Positions 42,223-51,627 of a stretch of DNA of 64,000 bases are shown in pieces. Each line of letters starts with the position of its first letter. Position 1 is the first letter of the stretch. The position numbers were made by a program, and so were the translations under genes. The notes under the pieces are model-generated. The model ran no database searches. It was not told where the DNA came from and saw only the letters and a list, made by a program, of their open reading frames with translations. The DNA comes from Aquirufa lenticrescens (lineage in GTDB: Bacteria > Bacteroidota > Bacteroidia > Cytophagales > Spirosomataceae): positions 852,501 to 916,500 of the forward strand of contig NZ_CP049834.1 in NCBI RefSeq assembly GCF_019916085.1, in the 5' to 3' direction.

Positions 42223-43620
42223 ATGACGGCTATCATTGCATTATCACTTCTAGGTATTTTAAATTTATTCTTAGGCTTTTGGCTTTCGAGAAAAACTATC
42301 CAAGCGGCGACCCTATTGTTCTTAGCGGGCAGTATGGCTTTGACGGCTATGGATTGGAACCACGAAATGTTATGGTATGGACACATGTTCCACACCACGA
42401 ATACCTCCATCAGCTTCAGCTTAATCATTCAATTAGCGGCCTTTATGGTGGTTAGTTTTTCCAAAGGCTTTGGCATCGACGAAGAGCATACGCATCCCGC
42501 AGAATACTATGCGATTCTATTGTTCTCGGTTGTAGGGGCTATTTTAATGGTTTCATTCGATCACTTGATCATGTTCTTTGTGGGCTTAGAAATCCTTTCC
42601 GTAGCGATGTATGTGTTAACGGGTTCAGATAAACGTAATTTGCGTTCGAACGAGGCGGCCTTGAAGTACTTCTTAATGGGTTCCTTCGCGACAGGTATTT
42701 TACTGTTCGGAATCACTTTAGTTTACGGCGCAACACGTTCTTTCTATCTTGCGAACATTGCGGTAGCCATCGCCAATACACCACCAGAATCAACTCCGGT
42801 ATTTTTATCAATCGGGGTATTATTGATTTTAGTCGGTTTCTTATTCAAGATTTCAGCAGCACCTTTCCACTTCTGGACTCCAGATGTATACGAAGGAGCG
42901 CCTACGATCTTCACGATGTTTATGTCGACGGTGGTGAAGGCCGCTAGTTTTGCTGCCTTGTTCCAATTGCTTTCGGGTCCTTTCGGTACGATGTACGGAA
43001 CATGGGTATATCCTATCTATTATGTTAGTATGTTGACGCTTTTAGTCGGAAATGTCACGGCAGCTTATCAACAATCGGCGAAACGTATGTTAGCTTATTC
43101 GAGTATTTCGCACGCGGGTTATATGTTGTTAACGGTGAGTGCAAATCAAGCGAGCACTCAATCGACTATCTTATATTATTCATTATCCTATACTTTAGCG
43201 ACGATTGTGGCTTTTGGAGTAGTGATGTTAGTAGCGGAGTACCAAACAGGGCGCACCGAGAAACCAGAGAACTTCAGTTCTTTCGAAGGTTTAGCGAAGC
43301 AAAATCCGGGTTTAGCTTTCTGCTTTACCATCGCCTTATTGTCTTTAGCGGGGATTCCGTTAACGGCTGGGTTTTGGGGTAAATTCTTCGTCTTCTCTGA
43401 CATCTTTAATCGCCACGTTTACTACCCAGTGATCTTAGCAATTGTCATGTCTGCGGTAGGTGTATATTATTACTTCAAAGGAATCATCGCGATCTACTTC
43501 AAAGAAGGAGATATCGAACGCATCGAATTACCGGGATTAGTGAAGTTCGCGATGTGGGCTTGTACCCTAGGTACCTTGTTATTAGGCGTGTATCCAAGCA
43601 TCGTAAAAAACCTCTTTTAA
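42223..43620 (+). CDS. nuoN: NADH-quinone oxidoreductase subunit N
   Basis: 465 aa, about 14 membrane segments, the third antiporter-like subunit. VGLEILSVAMYVLTG carries the membrane Glu; FKISAAPFHFWTPDVYEGAP and STVVKAASFAAL carry the lysines. It is the last nuo gene of this cluster; a GtrA-like gene follows 9 bases later. Confidence 0.97.
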   Translation: MTAIIALSLLGILNLFLGFWLSRKTIQAATLLFLAGSMALTAMDWNHEMLWYGHMFHTTNTSISFSLIIQLAAFMVVSFSKGFGIDEEHTHPAEYYAILLFSVVGAILMVSFDHLIMFFVGLEILSVAMYVLTGSDKRNLRSNEAALKYFLMGSFATGILLFGITLVYGATRSFYLANIAVAIANTPPESTPVFLSIGVLLILVGFLFKISAAPFHFWTPDVYEGAPTIFTMFMSTVVKAASFAALFQLLSGPFGTMYGTWVYPIYYVSMLTLLVGNVTAAYQQSAKRMLAYSSISHAGYMLLTVSANQASTQSTILYYSLSYTLATIVAFGVVMLVAEYQTGRTEKPENFSSFEGLAKQNPGLAFCFTIALLSLAGIPLTAGFWGKFFVFSDIFNRHVYYPVILAIVMSAVGVYYYFKGIIAIYFKEGDIERIELPGLVKFAMWACTLGTLLLGVYPSIVKNLF

Positions 43621-43629
43621 GCTAGGCCT

Positions 43630-44124
43630 TTGAGCGACAAGAAAGCCCCCCTCTTTAATCAGAAAGACTTATTCGCCTACTTCGTGGTGGCTGGATTAGG
43701 GGCTTGTGTTCAACTGCTCGCTGGCGGATTAATCAAGGATTGGTTCCGCGTCTCATATGAGGATTCCATTCTCCCTGCTTATTTCATTGCCTTAGTGGTG
43801 GGTTTTTTCCTAACCAAACTGTTTGCTTTTAACGCACGCCAAAGTCAGCAAACCAGACGCGAGATGTTCAAGTATGTCCTAGTGGCCAGCTTTTCAGGCA
43901 TCATTACCTGGCTTTTCAGTACGATTCCTTACGAATTCATTCACTCGCATCATCCTGATCTCTTTTTTGCCATTCCCTATTCGGTCAAAAAACTAAATAT
44001 CACACAGATAGCGACAACCCTTCATGGGATGGGTTATAGTTTTGTCTCGAATTACATCTTGCACAAGACCTTTACCTTCAAATCAAGCGGCTTTTACGAT
44101 CGCTTCAAAGACCTAATAAAATAG
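43630..44124 (+). CDS. GtrA-like family protein
   Basis: 164 aa with four membrane segments (LFAYFVVAGLGACVQLLAG, YFIALVVGFFLTKLFAF, MFKYVLVASFSGIITWLFS and the last segment NYILHKTFTF). The ending SNYILHKTFTF is the GtrA/DPMS-family signature; GtrA proteins help move polyprenol-linked sugars across the membrane. The start is a TTG, chosen because no ATG precedes the first membrane segment. It follows nuoN by 9 bases but is functionally unrelated to complex I as far as known. Confidence 0.82.
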   Translation: MSDKKAPLFNQKDLFAYFVVAGLGACVQLLAGGLIKDWFRVSYEDSILPAYFIALVVGFFLTKLFAFNARQSQQTRREMFKYVLVASFSGIITWLFSTIPYEFIHSHHPDLFFAIPYSVKKLNITQIATTLHGMGYSFVSNYILHKTFTFKSSGFYDRFKDLIK

Positions 44125-44257
44125 GACTTATCTAATTTAGACCTTTTCTAAGGTCGCAATTCTTAAGAATTCCTAAGCCGATTAGAGCATCTAGAAGCTG
44201 TTTTTCAAAAAAAATAAACCATTCCTTAAAAAAATCTTAAAAATTTATTTGCATTTA

Positions 44258-44288
44258 TTTGTACTTATAAAATAATGCCGTAGATTTG
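44258..44288 (+). promoter_or_regulatory. Strong promoter of the Ala-rich lipoprotein gene
   Basis: TTTG (44258-44261), exactly 19 bases, then TAGATTTG (44281-44288): a full consensus match, in an AT-rich region after the GtrA-like gene. The leader to the ATG at 44316 is ~22 bases. Confidence 0.85.
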
Positions 44289-44315
44289 TAGCTCAAACCT
44301 TAAACAAAATAAGAA

Positions 44316-44492
44316 ATGAAAAAAGTATTCGCTCTAGCTTTCGTTGCTGCAATGGTAACTTTAGCATCTTGTGGTGAGAAGAAAGCAGAAGCTTCTGCTG
44401 ACACTGTTGCTGTTGATTCTGCTGCTGCTGCTGCTCCAGCTGATTCTGCTGCTGCTGACACTGCTGCTGCTGACACTGCTGCTGCTAAATAA
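44316..44492 (+). CDS. Very small Ala/Asp/Ser-rich lipoprotein
   Basis: 58 aa. MKKVFALAFVAAMVTLASCG is a clear lipoprotein signal (lipobox LASC, Cys19). The mature ~40 aa are low complexity: EKKAEASADT followed by repeats of (D)SAAA and DTAAA units, ending in Lys. The DNA here is runs of GCT. It has a consensus promoter and a perfect terminator of its own, so it is an independent, probably abundant, transcript. Function is unknown; small envelope lipoproteins of this type occur in Bacteroidota, but I cannot name a family. Confidence 0.88.
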   Translation: MKKVFALAFVAAMVTLASCGEKKAEASADTVAVDSAAAAAPADSAAADTAAADTAAAK

Positions 44493-44510
44493 TTTTAGCA
44501 CAACGATCAG

Positions 44511-44543
44511 AAAAAAGTCCTTCGCATGCGAAGGACTTTTTTT
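44511..44543 (+). terminator. Terminator after the small lipoprotein gene
   Basis: A perfect palindrome: AAAAAAGTCCTTCGC paired with GCGAAGGACTTTTTT, with only AT-GC turn bases in the middle, and a T-run at its end. It lies 18 bases after the lipoprotein stop and overlaps a possible upstream ATG of the SprT-like gene. Confidence 0.93.
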
Positions 44544-45173
44544 ATGTCTAAAATCCGGATGAAGAATAAAAAGATTGATTCCTTTTTTGATCACTTCCCA
44601 CCCAAAGTTGCGGAGTACTGCTTTCAACTTTGGCATGATTATTCTTTTGACTTTATTGTCAGCAAATCGCGCGATTCTAAATTAGGCGATTACCGTTTCA
44701 GCCCAACGAAAGGCCACCAAGTCACGGTTAATCACAACCTGAACCCATACGCCTTCCTGGTCACCTACATCCACGAAGTCGCCCATTTAACCACTTACCT
44801 AGCTCACAAGAACAAGGTCCTTCCGCATGGACAGGAGTGGAAGACGGAATTCTACAACCTCTTCGAGCCCATCTTGGATGAAGACTTGCTACCCGCTGAT
44901 TTAGTTAAGGTGCTCAGAGCCTATTTAAAAAATCCGGCAGCCTCCTCGAACGGCTACCAGCCTTTAGTTGACATCCTCAAAAGCTTCGACTCAGAACCGC
45001 CCGCAGGAACTCCGTTAATCGAATTAGCAGAAGGCGCACACTTTGCCTTAAAAAACCTACGCTTCATCAAAGGGAAACTTCGCCGAACCCGTTACATTTG
45101 CAAAGAATTAAATTCAGGCAGAAACTACCTGGTGGCAAAGAATGCGTACGTGTTACCGATTGAGATTTCTTAG
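44544..45173 (+). CDS. SprT-like zinc metalloprotease-fold protein
   Basis: 209 aa. The zinc-binding motif HEVAHLTTY (HExxH) with a third His in LPHGQEW is typical of SprT/Spartan-type proteins. Lineages of this fold include DNA-protein crosslink proteases; the role in this organism is unknown. The ATG at 44544 is used because an earlier ATG at 44526 lies inside the preceding terminator hairpin. It overlaps porU by 32 bases in another frame. Confidence 0.85.
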   Translation: MSKIRMKNKKIDSFFDHFPPKVAEYCFQLWHDYSFDFIVSKSRDSKLGDYRFSPTKGHQVTVNHNLNPYAFLVTYIHEVAHLTTYLAHKNKVLPHGQEWKTEFYNLFEPILDEDLLPADLVKVLRAYLKNPAASSNGYQPLVDILKSFDSEPPAGTPLIELAEGAHFALKNLRFIKGKLRRTRYICKELNSGRNYLVAKNAYVLPIEIS

Positions 45174-48100
45174 CATTTCCCTTTTCCTGCTTTTGGCGGC
45201 ATTTGCAGGACGTGCCCAAAACTCTGTCCTAGCCAGTGGCCAATGGCTGAAAGTGGGGATCACACAATCCGGCATTTACCAAATCACACCTACTTGGCTT
45301 TCCTCATTAGGCTTAAAAGCAAGTTCAATCGGTGTCTATGGACACGAATTAGGCGAATTACCCCAGGCAAACTCCGCTGCTAGGCCCATCGATTTACAAG
45401 CGATTCCCTTCCTGAAACAAGGAGATAAAATCTTGTTTTATGGAGAGAAATTTATTCACCACTACAGCGATACTACTTTCTATTTCATCCGCTTAGATGA
45501 TCCGGCGCCTAAAGGTATTACGGATTTTCCGTCGGTCACGGCTAGCACAACAGCTTTAGATTATGGCTATAGTCGTTTTCACTACGAGCCAGAAACGTAC
45601 AATCTCTTGCAATCAGGCCGAGAATGGCTGGGAGATGGCTTTTTTGGCAATGTGAACCGAACGATTCAATATCCTTTAGCAGACTACAAAACGGGGATTC
45701 CGAGCTTGCTCTCAGGCAGATTAGCCTCCTCCTCTGTCGCACCGGGCACGTTTACGTTCAGTATTCCAGGGAACACCATTGCACCCATTCGTTTTCCTGC
45801 CACAACAGGCGGTCGTTATGACCAAAAAGCTTTTTTACAAACCTTTTCCGCTTCCGTAAATCCAGAGATTAAGGACCAAAGCTGGACCTGGAATTTAGCT
45901 TATAGCAATACCACAGGTTCCGGCTATATCGATTATATCGACCTTCACTACCCTCGAAAATTCAATGCCACGATCGAGAATCCGCATTATTTTTTACCTA
46001 ATAAAACCGATTCTACTTTCAGCATCAGTATTCAAAATCGCCAAGCAAACCACTTAGTATGGATCAAGCTCGCCGGCAAAAGCTGGCAAAATGTAAGCTC
46101 TCTCGCTTTTAACAAAGTAGCCCCTGGCGCTGAATTGTTGATTTTTGATCCGGCAAAAGCGGCAGACCCGAAAACGGGCGAAAACCTAGCGAATCAAAAC
46201 ATTCGGGCTGACGCCTCCGCGGATTTATTAATCCTTTCTAGCCCTTCCATCCTTCCAGCTGCAAAACTGCTAGCATCCTATAAAAACTCCAAAGGCATTG
46301 CTACCAAGGCCTATTCTACAAAAGAAATCTACAACGAATTCTCTGCGGGTAAAACAGACGTGACGGCAATTCGCGATTTCATTCGGGTTAAAAAACCTCG
46401 ATATGTCCTATTATTAGGCGATGCTACGGTGGATTATAAAGGAATCAACAAAGTCGCCACCGCCATTGAAAGACAGAATTATGTACCGAGCTATGAAAGT
46501 CGCGAGTCCTTGCAACCATTGCAGACCTATGTTTCGGATGATTATTTCGGCTTGATTGCTGACAACCAAGGCGAGTGGCTCGAAGGCAATGAGGCGATGA
46601 ACGAACCAATAGCAGTAGGAATTGGCCGTATACCGGCTAGGTCATTTGAAGAGGCGAATACAGTAGTCAATAAATTAATCAGTTACGAGACGCGCGCTCA
46701 GCTGCAACCCTATCGCTTTGCTTGGCTAGCCGATGACGGCGACGCTAACATTCACGTGCAAGATGCGGAAGACTTTGCGCGCTTGATCCCTGAAGCCTAT
46801 CAAGTCCAAAAAACTTACCTCGATCAGTTTCCTCAGGAAGTGAATAACGGATTTTATACCTCAGCAGCTGGCAAAAAAGCCAGCTTAGCACTATTTAACC
46901 GCGATGCCGACTTTATCCATTTCTTAGGCCACGGATCAGAGTCCGCCTGGACAGACGAGAAAATCATCACGAATAACGAGATTCAAACGCTCAAAAACAG
47001 CCGACATCTTCCCCTTTTGTTAACAGCGACTTGCCAGTTTGGCCGTTTTGACGACCCTAACCAATTGTCTGGAGCAGAATTGAGCCTCTTATCAAATCAG
47101 GGTGGGGCAATCGGACTTATTTCTACAACACGACCTGTCTTTCAGAGCAGCAATTACCTATTCGGCCAAGCCTTTTATAGACAATTAGCTAACCATCTAA
47201 CAGATAAAAACTACCGACTCGGAGATTTATTCAAGGATGCGAAAAACGATAGTCAATCAGGTGTGATTAATCGCAATATCACGCTATTGGGCGACCCTAC
47301 GTATGCACTTCCGTGGAATCAGCAGGCACTTACAATCCGACTAGACACCTTGGCTTCAGGAATCATTCAAGGTCAAACGACACCCAGCATTGATGGGGAG
47401 ATTCGCTTGTTTTATTTTGGAGAAGATACGCCTATGCAGACGTTGGGAACCAAAACGGATAAATTCAGCTATCTCATTTCAGGGGATTTAGTGGCCATCA
47501 ACAGTGCAAAGGTCGAAAAAGGTAAATTTAGCCTGGGGAATGTGCCAGCAGCTAGATTAAAATGGACCGCACGAACAACGGCGGAAACGTATGGCGGAGG
47601 AATGAAAAGTGTTTTAAAAACGACTTCAGAGGCAAAAGAAGTAAACGCGCCGGTACTGACAGCCAGCCTTCTGAATGAATCTGATCCACTGGCATGCTCT
47701 CCTAATCCGTTATTGCAAATCAAGATTAGCGATGCGAGTTCCCTACGACTCGTAGGCCCTAAAGGCGAAAAAGCGCTGATCTCCATCAACGATACCTTGG
47801 AAATTCCCTTCTCTGATATATTTACCCCCGAGCCAGGAAATAGCAAACAAGGCACCGTTACCTTCCCATTTGAATCACTAGCTCCCGGGTTGTATAAAAT
47901 CAAGGCAAATGTGTTCGACGTACATACGAATCAAGGATTTTGTTCGTTTGAATTCCGGGTTTCGGCAGATGCAAAAGAGCAAGGTTCGCTCCGAATTTAC
48001 CCGAATCCGATAACAGAGCGGACGAGCTTTTCATTTTTACAAGAGAAACGCTGGACAAGCTATCGTTACAAGCTAAAAATTTATAGTAACTTAGGGAAGC

Positions 48101-48282
48101 AAATGCTCGAAAAGTCGGGAACGGTCCTAGGAAGTGATTCCTTAAACCAAACTTTCACGATCGATTGGAGTACGGCAGAAAAGAGCCAATTAGATTTTAT
48201 TAACTATTACCAAATAGAGATTACGTACGACGATGGAACTCCATTTAGAAGCTTCAGCGGTCGTATTGGAAATATAAAATAA
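45142..48282 (+). CDS. porU: Type IX secretion system sortase PorU
   Basis: 1046 aa. A C25 (gingipain-fold) cysteine protease that removes the C-terminal sorting signal of T9SS cargo at the cell surface and attaches cargo to A-LPS. Signal peptide (FLSISLFLLLAAFAGRAQ), an N-terminal beta domain, then the C25 core with catalytic His597 in FLGHGSESAW and Cys631 in TATCQFGRFDD, spaced as in gingipain R. The C-terminal part has an Ig-like region and YPNPITERTSF, similar to sorting-domain starts. It precedes porV by 3 bases, the usual pairing. The start overlaps the SprT-like gene; a TTG six codons later is an alternative. Confidence 0.92.
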   Translation: MRTCYRLRFLSISLFLLLAAFAGRAQNSVLASGQWLKVGITQSGIYQITPTWLSSLGLKASSIGVYGHELGELPQANSAARPIDLQAIPFLKQGDKILFYGEKFIHHYSDTTFYFIRLDDPAPKGITDFPSVTASTTALDYGYSRFHYEPETYNLLQSGREWLGDGFFGNVNRTIQYPLADYKTGIPSLLSGRLASSSVAPGTFTFSIPGNTIAPIRFPATTGGRYDQKAFLQTFSASVNPEIKDQSWTWNLAYSNTTGSGYIDYIDLHYPRKFNATIENPHYFLPNKTDSTFSISIQNRQANHLVWIKLAGKSWQNVSSLAFNKVAPGAELLIFDPAKAADPKTGENLANQNIRADASADLLILSSPSILPAAKLLASYKNSKGIATKAYSTKEIYNEFSAGKTDVTAIRDFIRVKKPRYVLLLGDATVDYKGINKVATAIERQNYVPSYESRESLQPLQTYVSDDYFGLIADNQGEWLEGNEAMNEPIAVGIGRIPARSFEEANTVVNKLISYETRAQLQPYRFAWLADDGDANIHVQDAEDFARLIPEAYQVQKTYLDQFPQEVNNGFYTSAAGKKASLALFNRDADFIHFLGHGSESAWTDEKIITNNEIQTLKNSRHLPLLLTATCQFGRFDDPNQLSGAELSLLSNQGGAIGLISTTRPVFQSSNYLFGQAFYRQLANHLTDKNYRLGDLFKDAKNDSQSGVINRNITLLGDPTYALPWNQQALTIRLDTLASGIIQGQTTPSIDGEIRLFYFGEDTPMQTLGTKTDKFSYLISGDLVAINSAKVEKGKFSLGNVPAARLKWTARTTAETYGGGMKSVLKTTSEAKEVNAPVLTASLLNESDPLACSPNPLLQIKISDASSLRLVGPKGEKALISINDTLEIPFSDIFTPEPGNSKQGTVTFPFESLAPGLYKIKANVFDVHTNQGFCSFEFRVSADAKEQGSLRIYPNPITERTSFSFLQEKRWTSYRYKLKIYSNLGKQMLEKSGTVLGSDSLNQTFTIDWSTAEKSQLDFINYYQIEITYDDGTPFRSFSGRIGNIK

Positions 48283-48285
48283 CCC

Positions 48286-49437
48286 ATGAAAAGAGTCCTA
48301 ACCCTTTTATTTATTACTGTTGGATTCACGTCCTACGCTCAAACAACCTTAGTTTCTGGCCAAATCAATGCCGGCCGCATACCCACTCCTACCCTCTTAT
48401 TCTTAAACGTAGCTCCTGATGCTCGTTCGGCGGCAATGGGTGATGCTGGGGTCGCTTTATCAGTGGATGCAAATGCGATTCACTGGAATACCGCAAAGTT
48501 AGCTACCACTGAGAAAAAAATGGGTTTTTCCTTGTCTTACACGCCATGGTTGCGAAACCTGGTAAACGATATGGCGCTTTACAATGTGGCGGGATATACA
48601 GTGACGAAAAAGAACTTGGTGTTTGGGTTCTCTGTTGATTATTTCGATCAAGGGATGTTCCAAGCCACGTTAGATAATGGTACAAGTGCAGGTAATTTTA
48701 ATTCCAAAGAATTCGCCTTAGGCATCTCTCACGCTAGAAAATTATCCCCAGCCCTTTCATTAGGGATGAATTTAAAATACATTAACTCGAACTTATTAGG
48801 TAATTACCAAGGGAGCGGTGGATTGAACAATGCCTTAAAACCTGCTGAAACGGTGGCGGCCGACATTTCAGTGTTTTATTCGAAACCGACCACGGCTCCA
48901 TGGAAATACAGCTACGGCTTGACCCTTTCAAACATCTCGGGTAAGGTAACGTATGGCGGAACAGAGAAAAACTTCATTCCTACGAATTTACGTATCGGAA
49001 TGGCGGCGACGCATGAAATCGATGACCTGAACAAATTGACCTTTACGGTTGATTTAAACAAATTAATGGTCCCTACGCCTCCTGCTTACGTGAATGGAAA
49101 AATGGTCGGAACTGATCCGGCGACGGTTTCGGCGATTGGTGGTATTTTTGGTTCCCTAGGGGATGCACCTGATGGCATCAGCGAAGAGATGAAAGAGGTG
49201 ACTACGTCTGTGGGCGCGGAATATTTGTTCAATAATGCCTTTGCGTTAAGAACGGGTTATTTTCACGAGAGTGAAATGAAGGGAAATCGCAAGTACTTTA
49301 CCTTTGGTTTAGGCTTTAAGATGGACCAAAAATACGGCTTGGACTTCGCCTACCTCGTTCCAAGTGGACAAGGAAGTCCCTTAGCGAACACCTTACGTTT
49401 AACGCTCATTGCGGGCATTAATCAGCCAGTAAAATAA
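48286..49437 (+). CDS. porV: Type IX secretion system outer-membrane protein PorV
   Basis: 383 aa. Signal peptide (KRVLTLLFITVGFTSYAQ) then a beta-barrel of the FadL-like PorV/LptO type. PTPTLLFLNVAPDARSAAMGDAGVAL is the hallmark N-terminal plug-like segment, and NAIHWNTAKLA follows. PorV collects cargo from the translocon and presents it to PorU. It is directly downstream of porU and directly upstream of the M16-like gene. Confidence 0.94.
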   Translation: MKRVLTLLFITVGFTSYAQTTLVSGQINAGRIPTPTLLFLNVAPDARSAAMGDAGVALSVDANAIHWNTAKLATTEKKMGFSLSYTPWLRNLVNDMALYNVAGYTVTKKNLVFGFSVDYFDQGMFQATLDNGTSAGNFNSKEFALGISHARKLSPALSLGMNLKYINSNLLGNYQGSGGLNNALKPAETVAADISVFYSKPTTAPWKYSYGLTLSNISGKVTYGGTEKNFIPTNLRIGMAATHEIDDLNKLTFTVDLNKLMVPTPPAYVNGKMVGTDPATVSAIGGIFGSLGDAPDGISEEMKEVTTSVGAEYLFNNAFALRTGYFHESEMKGNRKYFTFGLGFKMDQKYGLDFAYLVPSGQGSPLANTLRLTLIAGINQPVK

Positions 49438-49439
49438 GT

Positions 49440-50705
49440 ATGTTAGATCGCAGCGTCGCACCAGCCGCCTTTCCGGTGGAGAAAGTTTTATTTCCCAAAC
49501 CCCTGCAGTATACCTTAGCCAACGGCATTGAAGTGTGGGTGGTTTCTGCAGGAGAGCAAGAAGTTTTTAAATTTGAATTAAGTACGAAAGCGGGGGCGAT
49601 TCATAGTTCTTTGGCGGGATTAGCTGGAATGACAGCGTCTTTAATGAAGCGCGGAACTAGTACTCGCACAGCGCAGGAAATTCACCAGGATTTTGATTTT
49701 TTCGGAGCCTTCTGGGATATACAAGCGAATCTTGATCACGGTACGTTTACCGTATATGGATTATCGAAGCACTTTAATTCCCTTATTCCGCTCGTTTCTG
49801 AAATACTTCAGGATGCGACTTTCCCAGCGGAAGAAGTCGAAAAAGAGATTGAGATCGAACGTCAAAAAACGAAACTGAACTGGGAGAAAACCTCCTATTC
49901 TGCTAGCCAGAAATTTCGTGCTCAAGTTTTCCCAAACGACCCCTATGGCCGTTTTACGGTGGCAGAGGATTTTGACAAATTAGACCGTGCAGCACTTATC
50001 CAGCAGTATGCAACAACGTGGGCATCTCAAAAACCGGTCATTTTCCTTTCTGGTAAGATCTCCGAAGAGCAAATCGCTTATTTAGATCAGACGCTTGGAA
50101 AAATTAAGTATGCAAGCTCAGAACTAACAATTCCAGCACTTTCAATCGCTTTGAATCCCATCAAAATTCGGGAAGAAAAAGAGGGATCCGTGCAAAGCTC
50201 TATTCGATTTGGTTTGCCTGCGATTTCCAGAACGCATCCTGATTATTTTAAGTTTAGCTTAATGAATACGGTCTTGGGCGGATATTTCGGTTCGAGATTA
50301 CAGAAAAATATTCGAGAAGATAAAGGTTTCACCTACGGCATTTCGTCTAGCCTTGCACCTTATCCACGCGGTGGGTATTGGGTGGTTGGTACGGATGTGA
50401 ATGGGGAGAATGTGGATGCGACTTTGGCAGAAATTAAAAAGGAAATCACCATTCTTCAAACTGAATTGATACCGCAGGAAGAACTTGAAATCGTCCAAAA
50501 TTACCTGATGGGCAGCTTCACAGGAGAACTGACGCAGGCTTTTGACATCGCTGAAAAAGTGCGCGTGATTCAATTAAACGGGTTAGCGCCTGATTTTTAT
50601 GATCAATTTCAGGACCAGGTACTAAAAATCCAGGCCCAGGATATTAGAGACATGGCTACTAAATACCTGAACCTGGATTTGATGCACGAGGTGATCGTGG
50701 GGTAA
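49440..50705 (+). CDS. M16 family peptidase homologue lacking the zinc motif
   Basis: 421 aa with the two-domain M16B layout. The place of the zinc motif HxxEH (~residue 60) reads LAGMTASLM, so all three ligands are replaced. The second-domain R/Y segment is kept (NIREDKGFTYGISS). In two-gene M16B systems one partner carries HxxEH and the other carries R/Y; this looks like the R/Y, non-catalytic partner, but no catalytic M16 gene lies nearby. It has no signal peptide and is in the porV operon (2 bases apart). Confidence 0.88.
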   Translation: MLDRSVAPAAFPVEKVLFPKPLQYTLANGIEVWVVSAGEQEVFKFELSTKAGAIHSSLAGLAGMTASLMKRGTSTRTAQEIHQDFDFFGAFWDIQANLDHGTFTVYGLSKHFNSLIPLVSEILQDATFPAEEVEKEIEIERQKTKLNWEKTSYSASQKFRAQVFPNDPYGRFTVAEDFDKLDRAALIQQYATTWASQKPVIFLSGKISEEQIAYLDQTLGKIKYASSELTIPALSIALNPIKIREEKEGSVQSSIRFGLPAISRTHPDYFKFSLMNTVLGGYFGSRLQKNIREDKGFTYGISSSLAPYPRGGYWVVGTDVNGENVDATLAEIKKEITILQTELIPQEELEIVQNYLMGSFTGELTQAFDIAEKVRVIQLNGLAPDFYDQFQDQVLKIQAQDIRDMATKYLNLDLMHEVIVG

Positions 50706-50708
50706 GAA

Positions 50709-51617
50709 TTAGAACGTAGCTAACTCTCTGAATTCATTCACACGGCTCGCTAAATCAGCTTCCGTGATTTCGAATAAACGCTCTGTACCGAATTTCTCCA
50801 CACAGAAAGAAGCCATCGCAGATCCGTGAACGATCGCGCGGCGCATGTTTTCAAACGAAATATCGTCCGTCTTTGCTAGGTAACCAATGAATCCTCCTAC
50901 GAACGTATCGCCCGCGCCAGTCGGATCGAAAACATCCTCTAATGGAAGTGCAGGGCAATAGAACATGCGATCTCCTTGGAACAATAAGGCACCGTGCTCC
51001 CCTTTCTTAATAATCAAGGTCTTAGGTCCCATCGCCATAATCATCTTAGCAGCAGTGCGAAGAGAGTATTGCTCAGATAATTGACGAGCTTCCTCATCAT
51101 TAATGCAAAGCACATCCACCATCGTCAACACACGCTTCAAATCGTCCATCGCCACATCCATCCAGAAGTTCATGGTGTCCATTACGACTAATTTGGGGCG
51201 TTTGTTTAGCCCTTGAATCGCCTCGATTTGCACTTGTGGCGTCAGGTTTCCTAACATTAAATAATCACAATCTTGGTAAGACGCAGGTATTTCTGGTTTG
51301 AAATCAGCTAACACGTTCAATTCCGTCACTAAAGTGTCACGTGAATTCATGTTGTTGTGGTATTTACCTGCCCAAAAGAACGATTTCTCCCCTTTCTTGA
51401 TTTGTAAACCGTCCAAATTGATGCCGCGAGACGTCAAAGTGTCCATGTATTCTTGTGGAAAATCATCTCCCACTACGGCTACTACATTCACCTTTGGCAA
51501 AAAGAAAGCCGCAGATAAAGCGATGTACGTACAAGATCCACCGATGATTTTATCGGTCTTTCCGTAAGGGGTTTCTAAGGCGTCGAACGCAACGGTTCCA
51601 ATAGATAATAAGCTCAT
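50709..51617 (-). CDS. PfkB family carbohydrate/nucleoside kinase
   Basis: 302 aa. The ribokinase fold: GGSCTYIALSAAF near the N-terminus and the anion-hole/catalytic segment DPTGAGDTFVGGF (~residue 245, Asp the base). MDTMNFWM and CINDEEARQLS are typical of the branch containing sugar and adenosine-type kinases found in Bacteroidota. The substrate cannot be told from sequence alone. It is second in a two-gene minus-strand operon with the GNAT-like gene, and its end is 3 bases from the M16-like gene on the other strand. Confidence 0.9.
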   Translation of the reverse strand: MSLLSIGTVAFDALETPYGKTDKIIGGSCTYIALSAAFFLPKVNVVAVVGDDFPQEYMDTLTSRGINLDGLQIKKGEKSFFWAGKYHNNMNSRDTLVTELNVLADFKPEIPASYQDCDYLMLGNLTPQVQIEAIQGLNKRPKLVVMDTMNFWMDVAMDDLKRVLTMVDVLCINDEEARQLSEQYSLRTAAKMIMAMGPKTLIIKKGEHGALLFQGDRMFYCPALPLEDVFDPTGAGDTFVGGFIGYLAKTDDISFENMRRAIVHGSAMASFCVEKFGTERLFEITEADLASRVNEFRELATF

Positions 51618-51627
51618 AATTAATTAT

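Noticed and set aside
44125-44257. Possible terminator or small RNA after the GtrA-like gene (GACCTT/AAGGTC hairpin)
   Set aside because: The stem has no T-run and no promoter of its own; too weak to list.
44400-44490. Trinucleotide repeats that could look like a CRISPR or satellite array
   Set aside because: They are codons for Ala, Asp, Ser and Thr inside a small lipoprotein; there are no spacers.
44526-44543. Upstream ATG for the SprT-like gene
   Set aside because: It lies within the terminator hairpin of the preceding gene, so the ATG at 44544 is the likely start.
44371-44562. A leucine-rich 63-aa ORF (and its opposite-strand Ser-rich partner) over the small lipoprotein gene
   Set aside because: They are out-of-frame readings of the GCT repeats in the lipoprotein coding sequence; the signal peptide, promoter and terminator all support the lipoprotein frame.
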